Assembly (NCBI RefSeq): GCF_002573715.1
Contig: NZ_PDHM01000007.1
Location: 67,809-131,808, forward strand
Source of the DNA: Paenibacillus sp. EZ-K15
GTDB taxonomy: Bacteria > Bacillota > Bacilli > Paenibacillales > Paenibacillaceae
Length of the DNA: 64,000 nt
Direction: 5' to 3'
Each line of letters opens with the position of its first letter. The stretch's first letter is position 1. Position numbers and translations under genes: made by a program. Positions 18,635 to 30,005 of this stretch are shown here, piece by piece. The notes beneath the pieces are model-generated. The model ran no database searches. It was given only the letters and a program-made list of their open reading frames with translations, and had not been told where the DNA came from.

Positions 18635-20653
18635 ATGTTGAATACGAACGCAACGATTACCATTGATTGCAGTCGAAAGAGCGAGCATACGATCAATCCT
18701 TATCTGTTCGGGCATTTTGTGGAGGATATTCGGGACCATATGGAGGCGATGCTTGCTTTTCCGCTGATGGACATGGATTTTGAAAGCGAGGCGGAGACCA
18801 AGACGCCGGTATCGGGAAGCTGGCGCGCCTATACCAACGGGCGGAACACCAGATACGCCATGGAAGCGCCGGCACCCCGGCATTCGGGACGCGCCCAGCG
18901 CATCCACATCCTGAGCGATGACGAAGCCTATGCCGGCATCGCGCAGAAAGCGGCATTAAAGGGTCCGATGAAGTATACGGTCCGGCTTGTTGCCCGCGCT
19001 TCCATTGAGCTTCAATACGTGAGGGTCGAAGCCGTGGACCGGCGCACGGAGGAGATGCTTGGTCAGCTTCGCGTGGAGCTGGGCAGCCACAACTGGCAGG
19101 AATACGAGGGAGAGCTGTCCATATCACGCGCTTGCAGCGATGCCGAGATCCGGGTGTATGTTCCGGCCGAGCATCCAAGGTGGATCGATCACGTATCCAC
19201 CGGGATGCTCTGGATCGATCACGTGTCCCTGCTGCCGATCGATAGCATCGCCATGGTGAAGCGTGAAGTGGTCGAGATGACGAGAGAGCTGAATGCGGGC
19301 ATGATGAGACTCGCAGGCAATTACATCAGCGCTTACCATTGGGAGCACGGCATCGGTCCGGTTCTGGAGAGACCGGTCATGTACAACGAGGCTTGGGGAG
19401 GATGGACCAGCAAATATTTCGGAACGGACGAATTCATCCGCTTTTGCCGCGAGCTGCAGGTGGAACCTTTGATTTGCGTGAATGACGGATCCGGTACGCC
19501 AGAGGAAGCCGCCCAGTGGGTCGAGTATTGCAATGGAAGCGTCGATACGCCGATGGGAGCTCTGCGAGCCCGAAACGGTTTCCCAGAGCCGTATAACGTC
19601 AAGTATTGGGAGATCGGCAACGAAGTATGGGGCCAATGGCAGGTCGGCACTTGTACGGCAGACCGGTTTGCGGAGCGGACGATCTCGTTTGCCAAGGCCA
19701 TGAAGGAGGCGGACGATTCCATCGTGTTGCTGGCCTGCGGGCATTACGAGCAGGAATGGAACCGAACCGTGCTGGATTTGGCAGGCGAGTATATGGATTA
19801 TTTGACGCTGCATTTGTATCATGGCTACGGACCCTTCGGCATGAACGGGGATACGCCGGCAGAGGAACGCTATAAAGCGATTGCCTCTTATCCCGAGTGG
19901 ACCCGGCACCATATCCGGCAGACGACGGAGCTTATTGAGTCCAAGGCGAAGCACAGCCACGTGAAGCTGGCGATCACCGAATACAACACAATGTACTATC
20001 CGAATACGGTGCGAAAAGGGCTGCCGAACGAGCATACGTTAGGAGCCGCGGTGGCCAATGCCGCCAACCTGAACGAAATGATTCGCTGCAGCGACATGGT
20101 GCATATCGGCAGCTTCTCCGATCTTGTGAATGGTTGGCTCGGAGGATGCATACGAGTCGGGGACTACTATGCGGATCAGTATTGCGGCAAGGAACCCGGA
20201 TGGAGCGGGCTTCCGCTCACGATATACGGGACGCCGACTTACGAAGTGTTAAAACTTTACGCGAATCGGGACGTCCGGCGTATTCTCCCCGTCCAAGCGG
20301 TATGCGGAACTTTCTCCGTGGCATCAAGCAAGAAGACGCCTGTGGAGCTTGACGCGCTTTTGGACCTGGACATTGTGGCCGGGACGAATGACGACGGTAG
20401 CCGAGTCACCGTATTTATCGTGAATCGTAGTCTGGAGGAGGTAACGGCCGTCCTGGATTTGCAGGCCTTCGAGGCTTCGGGGGAAACGATCCTTTATGAA
20501 ATCACCGGCAATTCTTACGATGATATTAACTCCGTATTCCAGCCGGATCATATTGTGTGCAAGGAAAGCAAGGTGCCGGTAGAAGCATGGCAGCGGGGGC
20601 ATCGGTTACGACCTTCATCTGTTTACGCACTTGAATTCAAAGCGCGTGTATAG
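18635..20653 (+). CDS. Alpha-L-arabinofuranosidase, glycoside hydrolase family 51
   Basis: A 672-residue intracellular glycosidase with no signal peptide. A carbohydrate-binding-like segment lies near residues 80-205. The catalytic barrel has the acid/base Glu330 in KYWEIGNEVWG and the nucleophile Glu449 in LAITEYNTM. The C-terminal beta domain ends the protein. GH51 enzymes release L-arabinofuranose from arabinan or arabinoxylan oligosaccharides. The ATG follows GGGAGG and is preferred to an upstream frame that overlaps the permease stop. It is the last gene of the YesM/N-controlled, cre-bearing locus and defines its probable substrate. Confidence 0.9.
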   Translation: MLNTNATITIDCSRKSEHTINPYLFGHFVEDIRDHMEAMLAFPLMDMDFESEAETKTPVSGSWRAYTNGRNTRYAMEAPAPRHSGRAQRIHILSDDEAYAGIAQKAALKGPMKYTVRLVARASIELQYVRVEAVDRRTEEMLGQLRVELGSHNWQEYEGELSISRACSDAEIRVYVPAEHPRWIDHVSTGMLWIDHVSLLPIDSIAMVKREVVEMTRELNAGMMRLAGNYISAYHWEHGIGPVLERPVMYNEAWGGWTSKYFGTDEFIRFCRELQVEPLICVNDGSGTPEEAAQWVEYCNGSVDTPMGALRARNGFPEPYNVKYWEIGNEVWGQWQVGTCTADRFAERTISFAKAMKEADDSIVLLACGHYEQEWNRTVLDLAGEYMDYLTLHLYHGYGPFGMNGDTPAEERYKAIASYPEWTRHHIRQTTELIESKAKHSHVKLAITEYNTMYYPNTVRKGLPNEHTLGAAVANAANLNEMIRCSDMVHIGSFSDLVNGWLGGCIRVGDYYADQYCGKEPGWSGLPLTIYGTPTYEVLKLYANRDVRRILPVQAVCGTFSVASSKKTPVELDALLDLDIVAGTNDDGSRVTVFIVNRSLEEVTAVLDLQAFEASGETILYEITGNSYDDINSVFQPDHIVCKESKVPVEAWQRGHRLRPSSVYALEFKARV

Positions 20654-20705
20654 TGGCGCGCAAGGTACAAAGAAATAAAGTAAGCTTCATAACGAATTGT
20701 TCATA

Positions 20706-20742
20706 AAAAGTCGGACTGCGCTGGCAGTTTCCGGCTTTTTTT
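20706..20742 (+). terminator. Rho-independent terminator after the arabinofuranosidase
   Basis: AAGTCGG and CTGC pair with GCAG and CCGGCTT in an imperfect stem, followed by seven T. It lies about 55 bases after the GH51 stop. Confidence 0.75.
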
Positions 20743-20882
20743 GGTGCAGGCGGATGGTTTAGGCTCTGCCTGGATCATGATAGATGACTCAGCAAAGGAA
20801 AACGGAATTATAAAGGATTCATCGTTTAACTTAATTATGGGAAGTGTAAATACAGACTAAATACAAGGATGGGGTGATTCAG

Positions 20883-21380
20883 ATGTCAAACGGAACTGTA
20901 GTGAACCAAGAAGCGGTCGAGACCGTGAAGGATATTATTAAGGATATTGAAACAGCGATGTTCTCCACGATATCGGAGGGCGGGATCAATTCCAGACCGA
21001 TGCAAACGCAGGATATCGAATTCGACGGCGATTTGTGGTTTTTAACGAAAAGGGACACCAGCAAATATCAAGAAATCATGGCCAATCCCAACGTCAATGT
21101 CGCTTATGTCGGCAACTCCTATGTATCGATTCGGGGAACGGCCCAAGTCGTGGATGACCTAGAACGGAAAAAGGCGCTTTGGAATGCGGCATATGAGAAA
21201 TTTCTGCAAACGTCCTACGATAATCCCAACATTATTTTGATCAAGGTGGATACGGATACCGCGGAGTATTGGGAAACCGGGAACAAAACCAAAACGGTGA
21301 AAGCCTTCTTCAAAAAAATGGTGGGCCAACAGCCGGAGGGTGACTCGGATATTAACAAAACCGTCGATCTGAATTCATGA
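20883..21380 (+). CDS. Pyridoxamine 5'-phosphate oxidase-like general stress protein
   Basis: A 165-residue protein of the general-stress-protein-26 type, a split-barrel flavin-binding fold. Family features are AMFSTISEGGINSRPMQTQ near residue 30, DGDLWFLTKRDTSK near 57 and VNVAYVGNSYVSIRGTAQV near 80. Members bind FMN or related cofactors, and their physiological role is mostly unknown. The ATG at 20883 follows GGGGTG; an in-frame GTG three codons earlier is the alternative. A strong hairpin follows, so it is probably monocistronic. Confidence 0.85.
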   Translation: MSNGTVVNQEAVETVKDIIKDIETAMFSTISEGGINSRPMQTQDIEFDGDLWFLTKRDTSKYQEIMANPNVNVAYVGNSYVSIRGTAQVVDDLERKKALWNAAYEKFLQTSYDNPNIILIKVDTDTAEYWETGNKTKTVKAFFKKMVGQQPEGDSDINKTVDLNS

Positions 21381-21407
21381 TGGCGGATAGAAAGTCATAG
21401 CACAAAA

Positions 21408-21440
21408 AGCAGCTTCTAAACTTAGAAGCTGCTCTTTGTA
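21408..21440. terminator. Bidirectional terminator between convergent genes
   Basis: AGCAGCTTCT pairs perfectly with AGAAGCTGCT across a six-base loop, with T-rich sequence on the plus side and an A-run before it. It separates the stress protein gene from the convergent beta-galactosidase. Confidence 0.8.
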
Positions 21441-21458
21441 TTTGTTTTATAGATGGGT

Positions 21459-24590
<3,132 letters not shown>

Positions 24591-24810
24591 CTAGATTATG
24601 GTTTCCTTCTACTGTCAGTATAGAGGTTAATTCGGTCCAAGAGTATAAAGAAGTTGCGTTTTTCTATTAAAAATGACAGCCGGATTATGCACTAGAGCGG
24701 TCAGCAGAGGGGGACAGAGTCTTTTTGCAGGAGGCAGGTCGTATTTTAATGTGCGTGTTCACCTCCAGGCATTTCACGGTTTACATTTGAAAAGGTTTAT
24801 GAAACAATGG

Positions 24811-24832
24811 TTAGTAAATGGTCATTCACTAA
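24811..24832. promoter_or_regulatory. TetR-type operator upstream of the TetR/hydrolase pair
   Basis: TTAGTAAATG at 24811-24820 and CATTCACTAA at 24823-24832 form an inverted repeat matching at nine of ten positions. It ends 20 bases before the TetR start, as expected for an autorepressor. Confidence 0.7.
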
Positions 24833-24852
24833 CTGTGGGGAGGCGATTACGT

Positions 24853-25458
24853 ATGGTAAGACCTCGCGAATTTCAAGATGAGGCTATCTTCTACGGTGTC
24901 TACCAGGCACTGTCCAAAAAAGGATACGGTCAAGCAACATTAACCGACATCACGCATGAAGTGAATATTTCGCCTGCAGCCTTAATGAAGCGATTCGGTT
25001 CGAAGAAGAATTTGTTCCTGGCCTATAGCGATTATGTTATTGAACTAACCAGGCATGCCTTCCAGGAGGCCAGCCTATCCGATCAATCCAGACTTGATGC
25101 ACTAAAGGCCGTGTTTAAACATGCGGTTTTACATATGAAAGATCCTGTTGAATTGGCTAACCATACTTCCTTCTATCTGGAAGGGACGAATGATCCGGAT
25201 TTGTTGGAGAAGACCCGGTACCGATTGCAGCTGATCGATGAGTTTACCCGGCAGATGCTCAGCCAGGCGATTACGAACAAAGAAATCGCTGAATGCGACG
25301 TAGCTATGGTTAGCAGGGTACTGCAAGCCGCCATCAGCGGGGCCATGATGATCTGGATTAAAGAGTCAAACCGAACGTTGGACGAACTGTTTGATGAGTG
25401 CTTTCAGGTGATATTTGCTCCGTCATGGAAAGCCGGTACGCAATCATTTCAAATATAG
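24853..25458 (+). CDS. TetR/AcrR family repressor
   Basis: A 201-residue TetR-type regulator. The N-terminal helix-turn-helix is clear in EAIFYGVYQALSKKGYGQAT followed by LTDITHEVNISPAALMKRFG and SKKNLFLAYS. The rest is the helical ligand domain. The ATG at 24853 follows GGGGAGG; a longer open frame upstream covers the operator and is rejected. It lies just behind a near-perfect inverted repeat that it should bind. The hydrolase gene begins 16 bases after the stop, so the two form an autoregulated operon. Confidence 0.9.
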   Translation: MVRPREFQDEAIFYGVYQALSKKGYGQATLTDITHEVNISPAALMKRFGSKKNLFLAYSDYVIELTRHAFQEASLSDQSRLDALKAVFKHAVLHMKDPVELANHTSFYLEGTNDPDLLEKTRYRLQLIDEFTRQMLSQAITNKEIAECDVAMVSRVLQAAISGAMMIWIKESNRTLDELFDECFQVIFAPSWKAGTQSFQI

Positions 25459-25474
25459 CAAGGAGGATGGTTAT

Positions 25475-26254
25475 ATGCCGATTTTCAAAGGAAGGGAAGT
25501 CGATCTGTACTATGAAGTAAAGGGAGAAGGAAAACCGCTTGTTTTTACGCATGGGGCCTCATGGAATCATGAACAATGGCGGCCGCAAGTCGATTATTTC
25601 TCTCGCCAGTACCAAACCGTGGTGTGGGATGTTCGGGGACATGGTTCGTCTTCCTTGCCGGGCGGCAAGGTGGATTCGGAGGATTTTAGCAGGGATTTGG
25701 CGGATCTGCTAAGTCATCTGGGCATCGAGAAAGCGATCCTTTGCGGGTTATCCCTGGGTGGGCATATCTCGCTGCAGACGGCCGTTCGCTATCCTGACAA
25801 GGTCGCAGCCCTGGTACTGATCGGCACTCCGTTCACGAATGCGTTCAATTGGTATGAGCGAATGTTCGTGCCGCTAAATCGCTGGTCAAGTTACTTGATG
25901 CCGATGTCCTTATCGGGAAAAATGCAAGGGAAAATGCTATCCAAGTACAATAAGAGCAATCAAGCTTATATAGAGAAAGCCTTTCGTTCCATCCCGCATT
26001 CCAACTGGGTTCGGATATGGGATGCGGTGACCCGGATGGAGAGCACGCAGGATCTGCATAAGATCCATTGTCCAACCTTGCTTCTCCAAGGAGAGAGCGA
26101 CACGATGATCCGAAGGCAGCAGGAATACATGCAGGAGAGAATTGCGGATTCGCGATTAAGAATCATCCGGAACGCTCACCATGCAACGAATTTGGATAAC
26201 CCGGATGAAGTCAATGAAGCCATCGCTTCATTTCTGACAGAGAACGCGATGTAG
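25475..26254 (+). CDS. Alpha/beta hydrolase
   Basis: A 259-residue alpha/beta hydrolase. The oxyanion segment FTHGASWNHEQW lies near residue 27, WDVRGHGSS near 56 and the nucleophile elbow GLSLGG near 91. The acid residue is probably in LLLQGESDTMI, and the base is the histidine in RNAHHATNLDNP. An AAGGAGG site precedes the ATG. It is cotranscribed with a TetR gene and would be derepressed by that regulator's ligand, which may be its substrate. Possible activities include esterase, lactonase or haloperoxidase-like; the exact one cannot be chosen. Confidence 0.88.
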   Translation: MPIFKGREVDLYYEVKGEGKPLVFTHGASWNHEQWRPQVDYFSRQYQTVVWDVRGHGSSSLPGGKVDSEDFSRDLADLLSHLGIEKAILCGLSLGGHISLQTAVRYPDKVAALVLIGTPFTNAFNWYERMFVPLNRWSSYLMPMSLSGKMQGKMLSKYNKSNQAYIEKAFRSIPHSNWVRIWDAVTRMESTQDLHKIHCPTLLLQGESDTMIRRQQEYMQERIADSRLRIIRNAHHATNLDNPDEVNEAIASFLTENAM

Positions 26255-26275
26255 ACTATTCTATTTGCGTCTTGG

Positions 26276-26308
26276 ATCCGCGTTGTTTCTGCAGCGCGGA
26301 TTTTTTTG
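26276..26308 (+). terminator. Rho-independent terminator after the hydrolase
   Basis: ATCCGCGTTG pairs with CAGCGCGGAT, one pair being G-U, across a six-base loop, followed by seven T. Confidence 0.8.
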
Positions 26309-26412
26309 CAAGAAAAACTTTATCTAAACGCGGTCTGTCTTCTATGATTCGGAATTCATACACTGGATATATCCGAACTAAAGGGGGGAGCGGCGATCGG
26401 TGAGCCCCCTCA

Positions 26413-26441
26413 TTGACACCCCAAAATAGGGTTGCTACAAT
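26413..26441 (+). promoter_or_regulatory. Strong vegetative promoter for the acyl-CoA dehydrogenase gene
   Basis: TTGACA at 26413-26418 and TACAAT at 26436-26441 are separated by exactly 17 bases, close to ideal for the housekeeping sigma factor. Transcription should start near 26448, about 45 bases before the gene. Confidence 0.75.
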
Positions 26442-26491
26442 TTCAAGTATATATCTATCGGAATACAAGGGTTAGCAAGGAGGGGACGAAC

Positions 26492-27676
26492 TTGAATCGA
26501 TCCGGTTCCACAGATCCATTCATACGTAATGCACGCGAAGCCATGATCGCAGCTCGGGCGGATAAGCTTGGGGCCAAATTCGCGGAAAGAGCTCCACGGC
26601 ACGACTTGGAGGGATCGTTTCCGTTCGAGAATTTTGATGACCTGAAGGAGTCGGGCTATCTGAAACTGACCGTACCGGCATCCTTTGGAGGAGAAGAAGC
26701 CTCCGTATACGAAATGGTGCTTGCCCAGGAAAGACTCGCCAGAGGCGACGGCTCTACGGCGCTGGCGGTCGGTTGGCATATCGGGCAAATACTCCAGCTG
26801 CGCCTATCCGGGGCTTGGCCGGAGCCTTTATTTGAGAGGCTGTGCAAGGACGTTGTAGCTGAAGGCGTGCTCATTAATGAACTGGCGAGCGAACCTGCGA
26901 CAGGGAGTCCCAGCCGGGGCGGAAGGCCGGAGACCACGGCACGGCGGGTGTCGGGCGGCTGGCGCATTACCGGACGCAAAACCTTCAGCACGTTAAGCCC
27001 GATCTTGAAGCAATTTGTGGTTACGGCCGGTATCGAGGATAGCGAGAAGGTTGGTGCATTCCTCGTTCGCAGCGGACCCGGGGTCAAGGTCGAGGAAACC
27101 TGGAATACGATGGGCATGCGGGCAACGGGAAGCCATGACATGATTCTGGAGGACGTCTTCGTTCCGGAGACGGAAGTGATTCGGGGACTCGATTATGAGA
27201 AACCTGAGTTTCCCGTGCCGACGGAAGGCATTCTGCTTCACATCCCGGCATGTTATATGGGGATTGCTTATGCCGCGCGTAATTTTGCCATCGATTTTGC
27301 CCGTCATCATAAACCGAACTCCTTGACGGTCCCCATTGCCGAATTGCCGAATATCCAAAGACACATCGCCGAAATCGAAGTGGATCTGCTTACGGCCCGC
27401 AGTTATTTGTATCAAACTGCCGACCGCTGGGACAAGGAAGTGGAGAACCGCGCTGCGCTCAAGCCTGAGCTGGGTCTTGCCAAATATGTCGTGACCAATG
27501 CAGCGGTCCGGATTGTTGATCACGCCATGCGGATCGTTGGAGGATTGAGTCTCTCCCGGCAGCTCCCGTTGGAACGAATGTACAGGGATGTCCGGGCGGG
27601 TCTTCATAATCCGCCGATGGACGATGTCGTGCTGACGAATCTCGCCCGTCGAGCCATTTCGGAAGTGGAGGAGTAG
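26492..27676 (+). CDS. Acyl-CoA dehydrogenase family flavoprotein
   Basis: A 394-residue flavoprotein of the acyl-CoA dehydrogenase fold: helical N-terminal domain with PASFGGEEAS and LARGDGSTALAVGWH, a central beta domain (ASEPATGSPSRGG, GGWRITGRKTFSTLS, MGMRATGSHDMILEDVFVP), and a C-terminal bundle ending in MRIVGGLSLSRQLPLERMYR with a conserved arginine for CoA or FAD. It starts with TTG seven bases after AAGGAGG; an ATG upstream would overlap the promoter. No beta-oxidation genes surround it and it has its own promoter and terminator. Relatives include flavin-dependent monooxygenases of sulfur metabolism, so oxidation of an acyl-CoA is not assured. Confidence 0.85.
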   Translation: MNRSGSTDPFIRNAREAMIAARADKLGAKFAERAPRHDLEGSFPFENFDDLKESGYLKLTVPASFGGEEASVYEMVLAQERLARGDGSTALAVGWHIGQILQLRLSGAWPEPLFERLCKDVVAEGVLINELASEPATGSPSRGGRPETTARRVSGGWRITGRKTFSTLSPILKQFVVTAGIEDSEKVGAFLVRSGPGVKVEETWNTMGMRATGSHDMILEDVFVPETEVIRGLDYEKPEFPVPTEGILLHIPACYMGIAYAARNFAIDFARHHKPNSLTVPIAELPNIQRHIAEIEVDLLTARSYLYQTADRWDKEVENRAALKPELGLAKYVVTNAAVRIVDHAMRIVGGLSLSRQLPLERMYRDVRAGLHNPPMDDVVLTNLARRAISEVEE

Positions 27677-27756
27677 GGGAACTAAAGCTCGATATGATGG
27701 GATGAGGCCATTTCGAGAATAGTTGCTTATTGAATCGTGAAGGAATAACAGACAGG

Positions 27757-27790
27757 AACCGCTGAAGAGGCTGCCTCCGGCGGTTTTTTT
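27757..27790 (+). terminator. Rho-independent terminator after the acyl-CoA dehydrogenase
   Basis: AACCGC and an inner GAGG pair with CCTC and GCGGTT, followed by a run of eight T. Confidence 0.75.
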
Positions 27791-27984
27791 TCGTTGTCTT
27801 TTTGATTGGGAATAGCTATAAACCGCGTCCGCGATCCTGGTGAACACGGTATGTTGTCTCTAGCATTCAGCAAACCTTCAGCTTAGCCTAAGCCTGGCAT
27901 AACGTTCCCCTAAGTTTACTTTCAGATTCCCTCTCTATACTTCAAATTGTAAGACAAACCATAACCCTAGAAGGAGAGATGAAG
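27791..27984 (+). other. Leader region before the secreted repeat protein
   Basis: With the terminator before it this makes just over 300 bases without a gene. A small palindrome GCTTAGCCTAAGC near 27881 may be an operator. No convincing -35/-10 pair was found. AAGGAG lies eight bases before the ATG at 27985. Confidence 0.35.
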
Positions 27985-28758
27985 ATGAATCCGATAAGTA
28001 AAAAAGTATTAGTAAGCAGCATGGCAGCAACGATTGTGCTGGGGGGAGCCGGGTACCTTCAGAACAAGGTTTTTGCAGCGGCGAGCACGGATGCTTCCAC
28101 CTCGGTATCCGAGGATGGACAGACGGGGACAGACTCATCGGCTGCGGATGCAGTGAAGAACCGAGCTGGAAAGTGGATGGATCGTAAAGCGGGTGGACCT
28201 CGGGGTGGTAACATCGTCAAAGAGACGGCCGAGGTCCTTGGGCTCACGGAGGCAGAGTTCCGGACGGCGCTTGAAGCGGGCAGCACATTTGCCGAAATTG
28301 CCGAAGGCAAAGGAATGACCCAATCCGTGTTCGTGCAGAAGCTGACCGAGCTGGAAACCGCTAAGATCGATGAACGCCTGAGTGAAGGCGGTATAACGGA
28401 AACCGAAGCAGCCGAGTGGAAAGAGGGGCTGAGTGCCCGCCTTACGCAAATGGTAGAGAGCAATGAAGTCGGTTTTGGAAAAGGTCATGGCAAAGGCGGC
28501 CGAGGTTTCGGCAAATTCGGTAATCCGGAGGAAATTGCAGCTTTACTCGGATTATCGGAGGACGAGTTGAAAGCGGAAATGAAGGAAGGGCAATCGCTAG
28601 CGGAGATAGCCACCTCGAAGGGGATTGCAGAGGAGCAATTGGTTCAGAAGCTGAAGGATCAAATGACCGAGCCCTTGAAGCAGTGGATTAACGAGAAGCA
28701 TACAGATGCCGATAAATCCGCAGCCGCTGCAGCGGATACGGAAGAGGAAGCGAACTAA
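27985..28758 (+). CDS. Secreted protein with two LGL-repeat domains, function unknown
   Basis: A 257-residue exported protein. Lysines, a hydrophobic stretch and KVFAAA near residue 32 form a signal peptide. After an acidic, Ser/Thr/Ala-rich linker come two related units of about 37 residues (about 85-121 and 188-224). Each reads L-G-L-(T/S)-E, then an E-x-G-x-(S/T)-x-A-E-I-A core, and ends V-Q-K-L. A glycine- and lysine-rich segment (GFGKGHGKGGRGFGKFG) separates them and an Ala-rich acidic tail ends the protein. Such repeats occur in Firmicute envelope proteins of unknown role. The ATG at 27985 is preferred to one six bases earlier because of spacing to AAGGAG. Confidence 0.75.
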   Translation: MNPISKKVLVSSMAATIVLGGAGYLQNKVFAAASTDASTSVSEDGQTGTDSSAADAVKNRAGKWMDRKAGGPRGGNIVKETAEVLGLTEAEFRTALEAGSTFAEIAEGKGMTQSVFVQKLTELETAKIDERLSEGGITETEAAEWKEGLSARLTQMVESNEVGFGKGHGKGGRGFGKFGNPEEIAALLGLSEDELKAEMKEGQSLAEIATSKGIAEEQLVQKLKDQMTEPLKQWINEKHTDADKSAAAAADTEEEAN

Positions 28759-28873
28759 CATACTGAATGGGATCGTTTTGGGAGACTGGGTGATATTCTG
28801 TTAAGAATACATTCAGTTTCTTTTTTATTTTGTATGCTGAGGATGGCGGGTATCATTTTTTTTGCGAATAGTG

Positions 28874-28904
28874 TTGACCTTAACGTTACGTAAAGGTGTA
28901 CATT
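28874..28904 (+). promoter_or_regulatory. MerR-type promoter with 19-bp spacer and central palindrome
   Basis: TTGACC at 28874-28879 and TACATT at 28899-28904 are 19 bases apart. The overlapping palindrome CCTTAACGTTACGTAAAGG (28878-28896) is mismatched at only one position per arm. An over-long spacer containing a dyad is the hallmark of promoters twisted into register by MerR proteins. The regulator gene starts 23 bases after the -10, so it is autoregulated. Confidence 0.85.
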
Positions 28905-28926
28905 GATGTTGTCAGGAGGTGAAACC

Positions 28927-29697
28927 ATGGAATACACGGTGCAGAAGCTTGGAAAGTTGGCAGGAATAAGTACCCGGACGCTCCGTTATTACGATGAGAT
29001 TGGCATTCTGAAGCCGGCCAGAATCAACTCGTCAGGATATCGGATTTATGGGCAGGAGGAGGTCGATCAATTGCAGCAGATCTTGTTTTACCGGGAGCTC
29101 GGACTTCCATTGGACGGGATCAAAGAGATTATGACCTCACCATCCTTCAACCGGGCCCAGGCGCTCCAGGAACACCATGCGCAGCTCCTAGACAAAAGAA
29201 GGCAATTGGATTTGCTGATTACCAATGTGGAGAACACGATCGCCTCCGCCGAAGGGAGAAAGACCATGAGTGACCAAGAGAAATTCGAAGGATTCAAGCA
29301 GAAGCTGATTGATGATAATGAGAAGAAATACGGGAAAGAAATTCGCGAGAAGTATGGCGAAGAGACTGTAAATAAATCCAATGCCAAGCTGAAAAATATG
29401 ACGCAAGCGCAGCATGAGGAAGTAACGCGTCTGGCTGATGAGCTGTACGAGACGCTGGCCGAAGCGTTTAAGCAAGGCGATCCTGCCAGTGAGCTGGCCC
29501 AGAAGGCGGCCGATCTTCACAAGCGTTGGCTCACCTATTATTGGAACGATTACAGCAAAGAGGCCCATGCAGGCCTCGCTCAGATGTACGTTGATGATGA
29601 GCGTTTTACCGCTCATTACGATGCGAAGCAGCCCGGAACGGCAGTGTTCCTCCGCGATGCGATTCTGATCTACACAGGCATGAACCCTTCATCATAG
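28927..29697 (+). CDS. MerR family activator with TipAS ligand domain
   Basis: A 256-residue regulator. The first 70 residues are a MerR winged helix (VQKLGKLAGISTRTLRYYDE, GILKPARINSSGYRIYG, LGLPLDGIKEIM). A coiled-coil dimer helix follows to about residue 110. The last 130 residues are a TipAS-like domain (EEVTRLADELYETLAEAFKQ, AGLAQMYVDDERFTAHYDA), which in TipA and Mta binds thiopeptides or other hydrophobic drugs. The start is ATG after CAGGAGG. Its own promoter carries the expected operator. No efflux gene is adjacent, so targets other than itself are probably elsewhere. Confidence 0.9.
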   Translation: MEYTVQKLGKLAGISTRTLRYYDEIGILKPARINSSGYRIYGQEEVDQLQQILFYRELGLPLDGIKEIMTSPSFNRAQALQEHHAQLLDKRRQLDLLITNVENTIASAEGRKTMSDQEKFEGFKQKLIDDNEKKYGKEIREKYGEETVNKSNAKLKNMTQAQHEEVTRLADELYETLAEAFKQGDPASELAQKAADLHKRWLTYYWNDYSKEAHAGLAQMYVDDERFTAHYDAKQPGTAVFLRDAILIYTGMNPSS

Positions 29698-29733
29698 AAA
29701 GGCTGGTTGTAGGTAGCCTGAACATGATGACTG

Positions 29734-29780
29734 GACCCTTTTCCTGCGCTTTAACGCGCAGAGGAGAGGGTCTTTTTTTA
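29734..29780 (+). terminator. Rho-independent terminator after the MerR gene
   Basis: GACCCTTTTCCTGCGC pairs with its near complement ending GAGAGGGTC, followed by seven T. Confidence 0.8.
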
Positions 29781-30005
29781 TATGGTATCCCTTGCAGGTC
29801 CATGCTCTGCTCACCCTGCTGCCGAGTAGGGAGTACCTAAACAATTGTCTCGACTTTCGGGAGGAGGGTTCCCGTCGAAACCATGTCCCCCAATTTCCAC
29901 AATTAACCTCTTGTTTCCGAAGGGGAAGTAATGGTTAGATGAAACGTGGACTATTTTACACAAAACCTACACCATGGGTGATGACTTATATAGCGAGGGT
30001 AGAGT
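29781..30005 (+). promoter_or_regulatory. Possible structured leader before the amino-acid symporter
   Basis: The region contains a nested hairpin at about 29851-29877, in which TCGAC and CGGGA pair with TTCCCG and GTCGA around a purine loop, and a second CCCT/AGGG stem near 29816. No glycine riboswitch or T-box consensus was found. It may be an untranslated leader or just spacer. Confidence 0.3.

Noticed and set aside
20826-20845. Sigma-B promoter before the general stress protein-like gene
   Set aside because: GTTTAA and GGGAAG are only nine bases apart, too short for sigma-B spacing of about 12-14.
29781-30005. Glycine riboswitch or T-box before the symporter
   Set aside because: None of the conserved core sequences of either was found; only generic stems are present.
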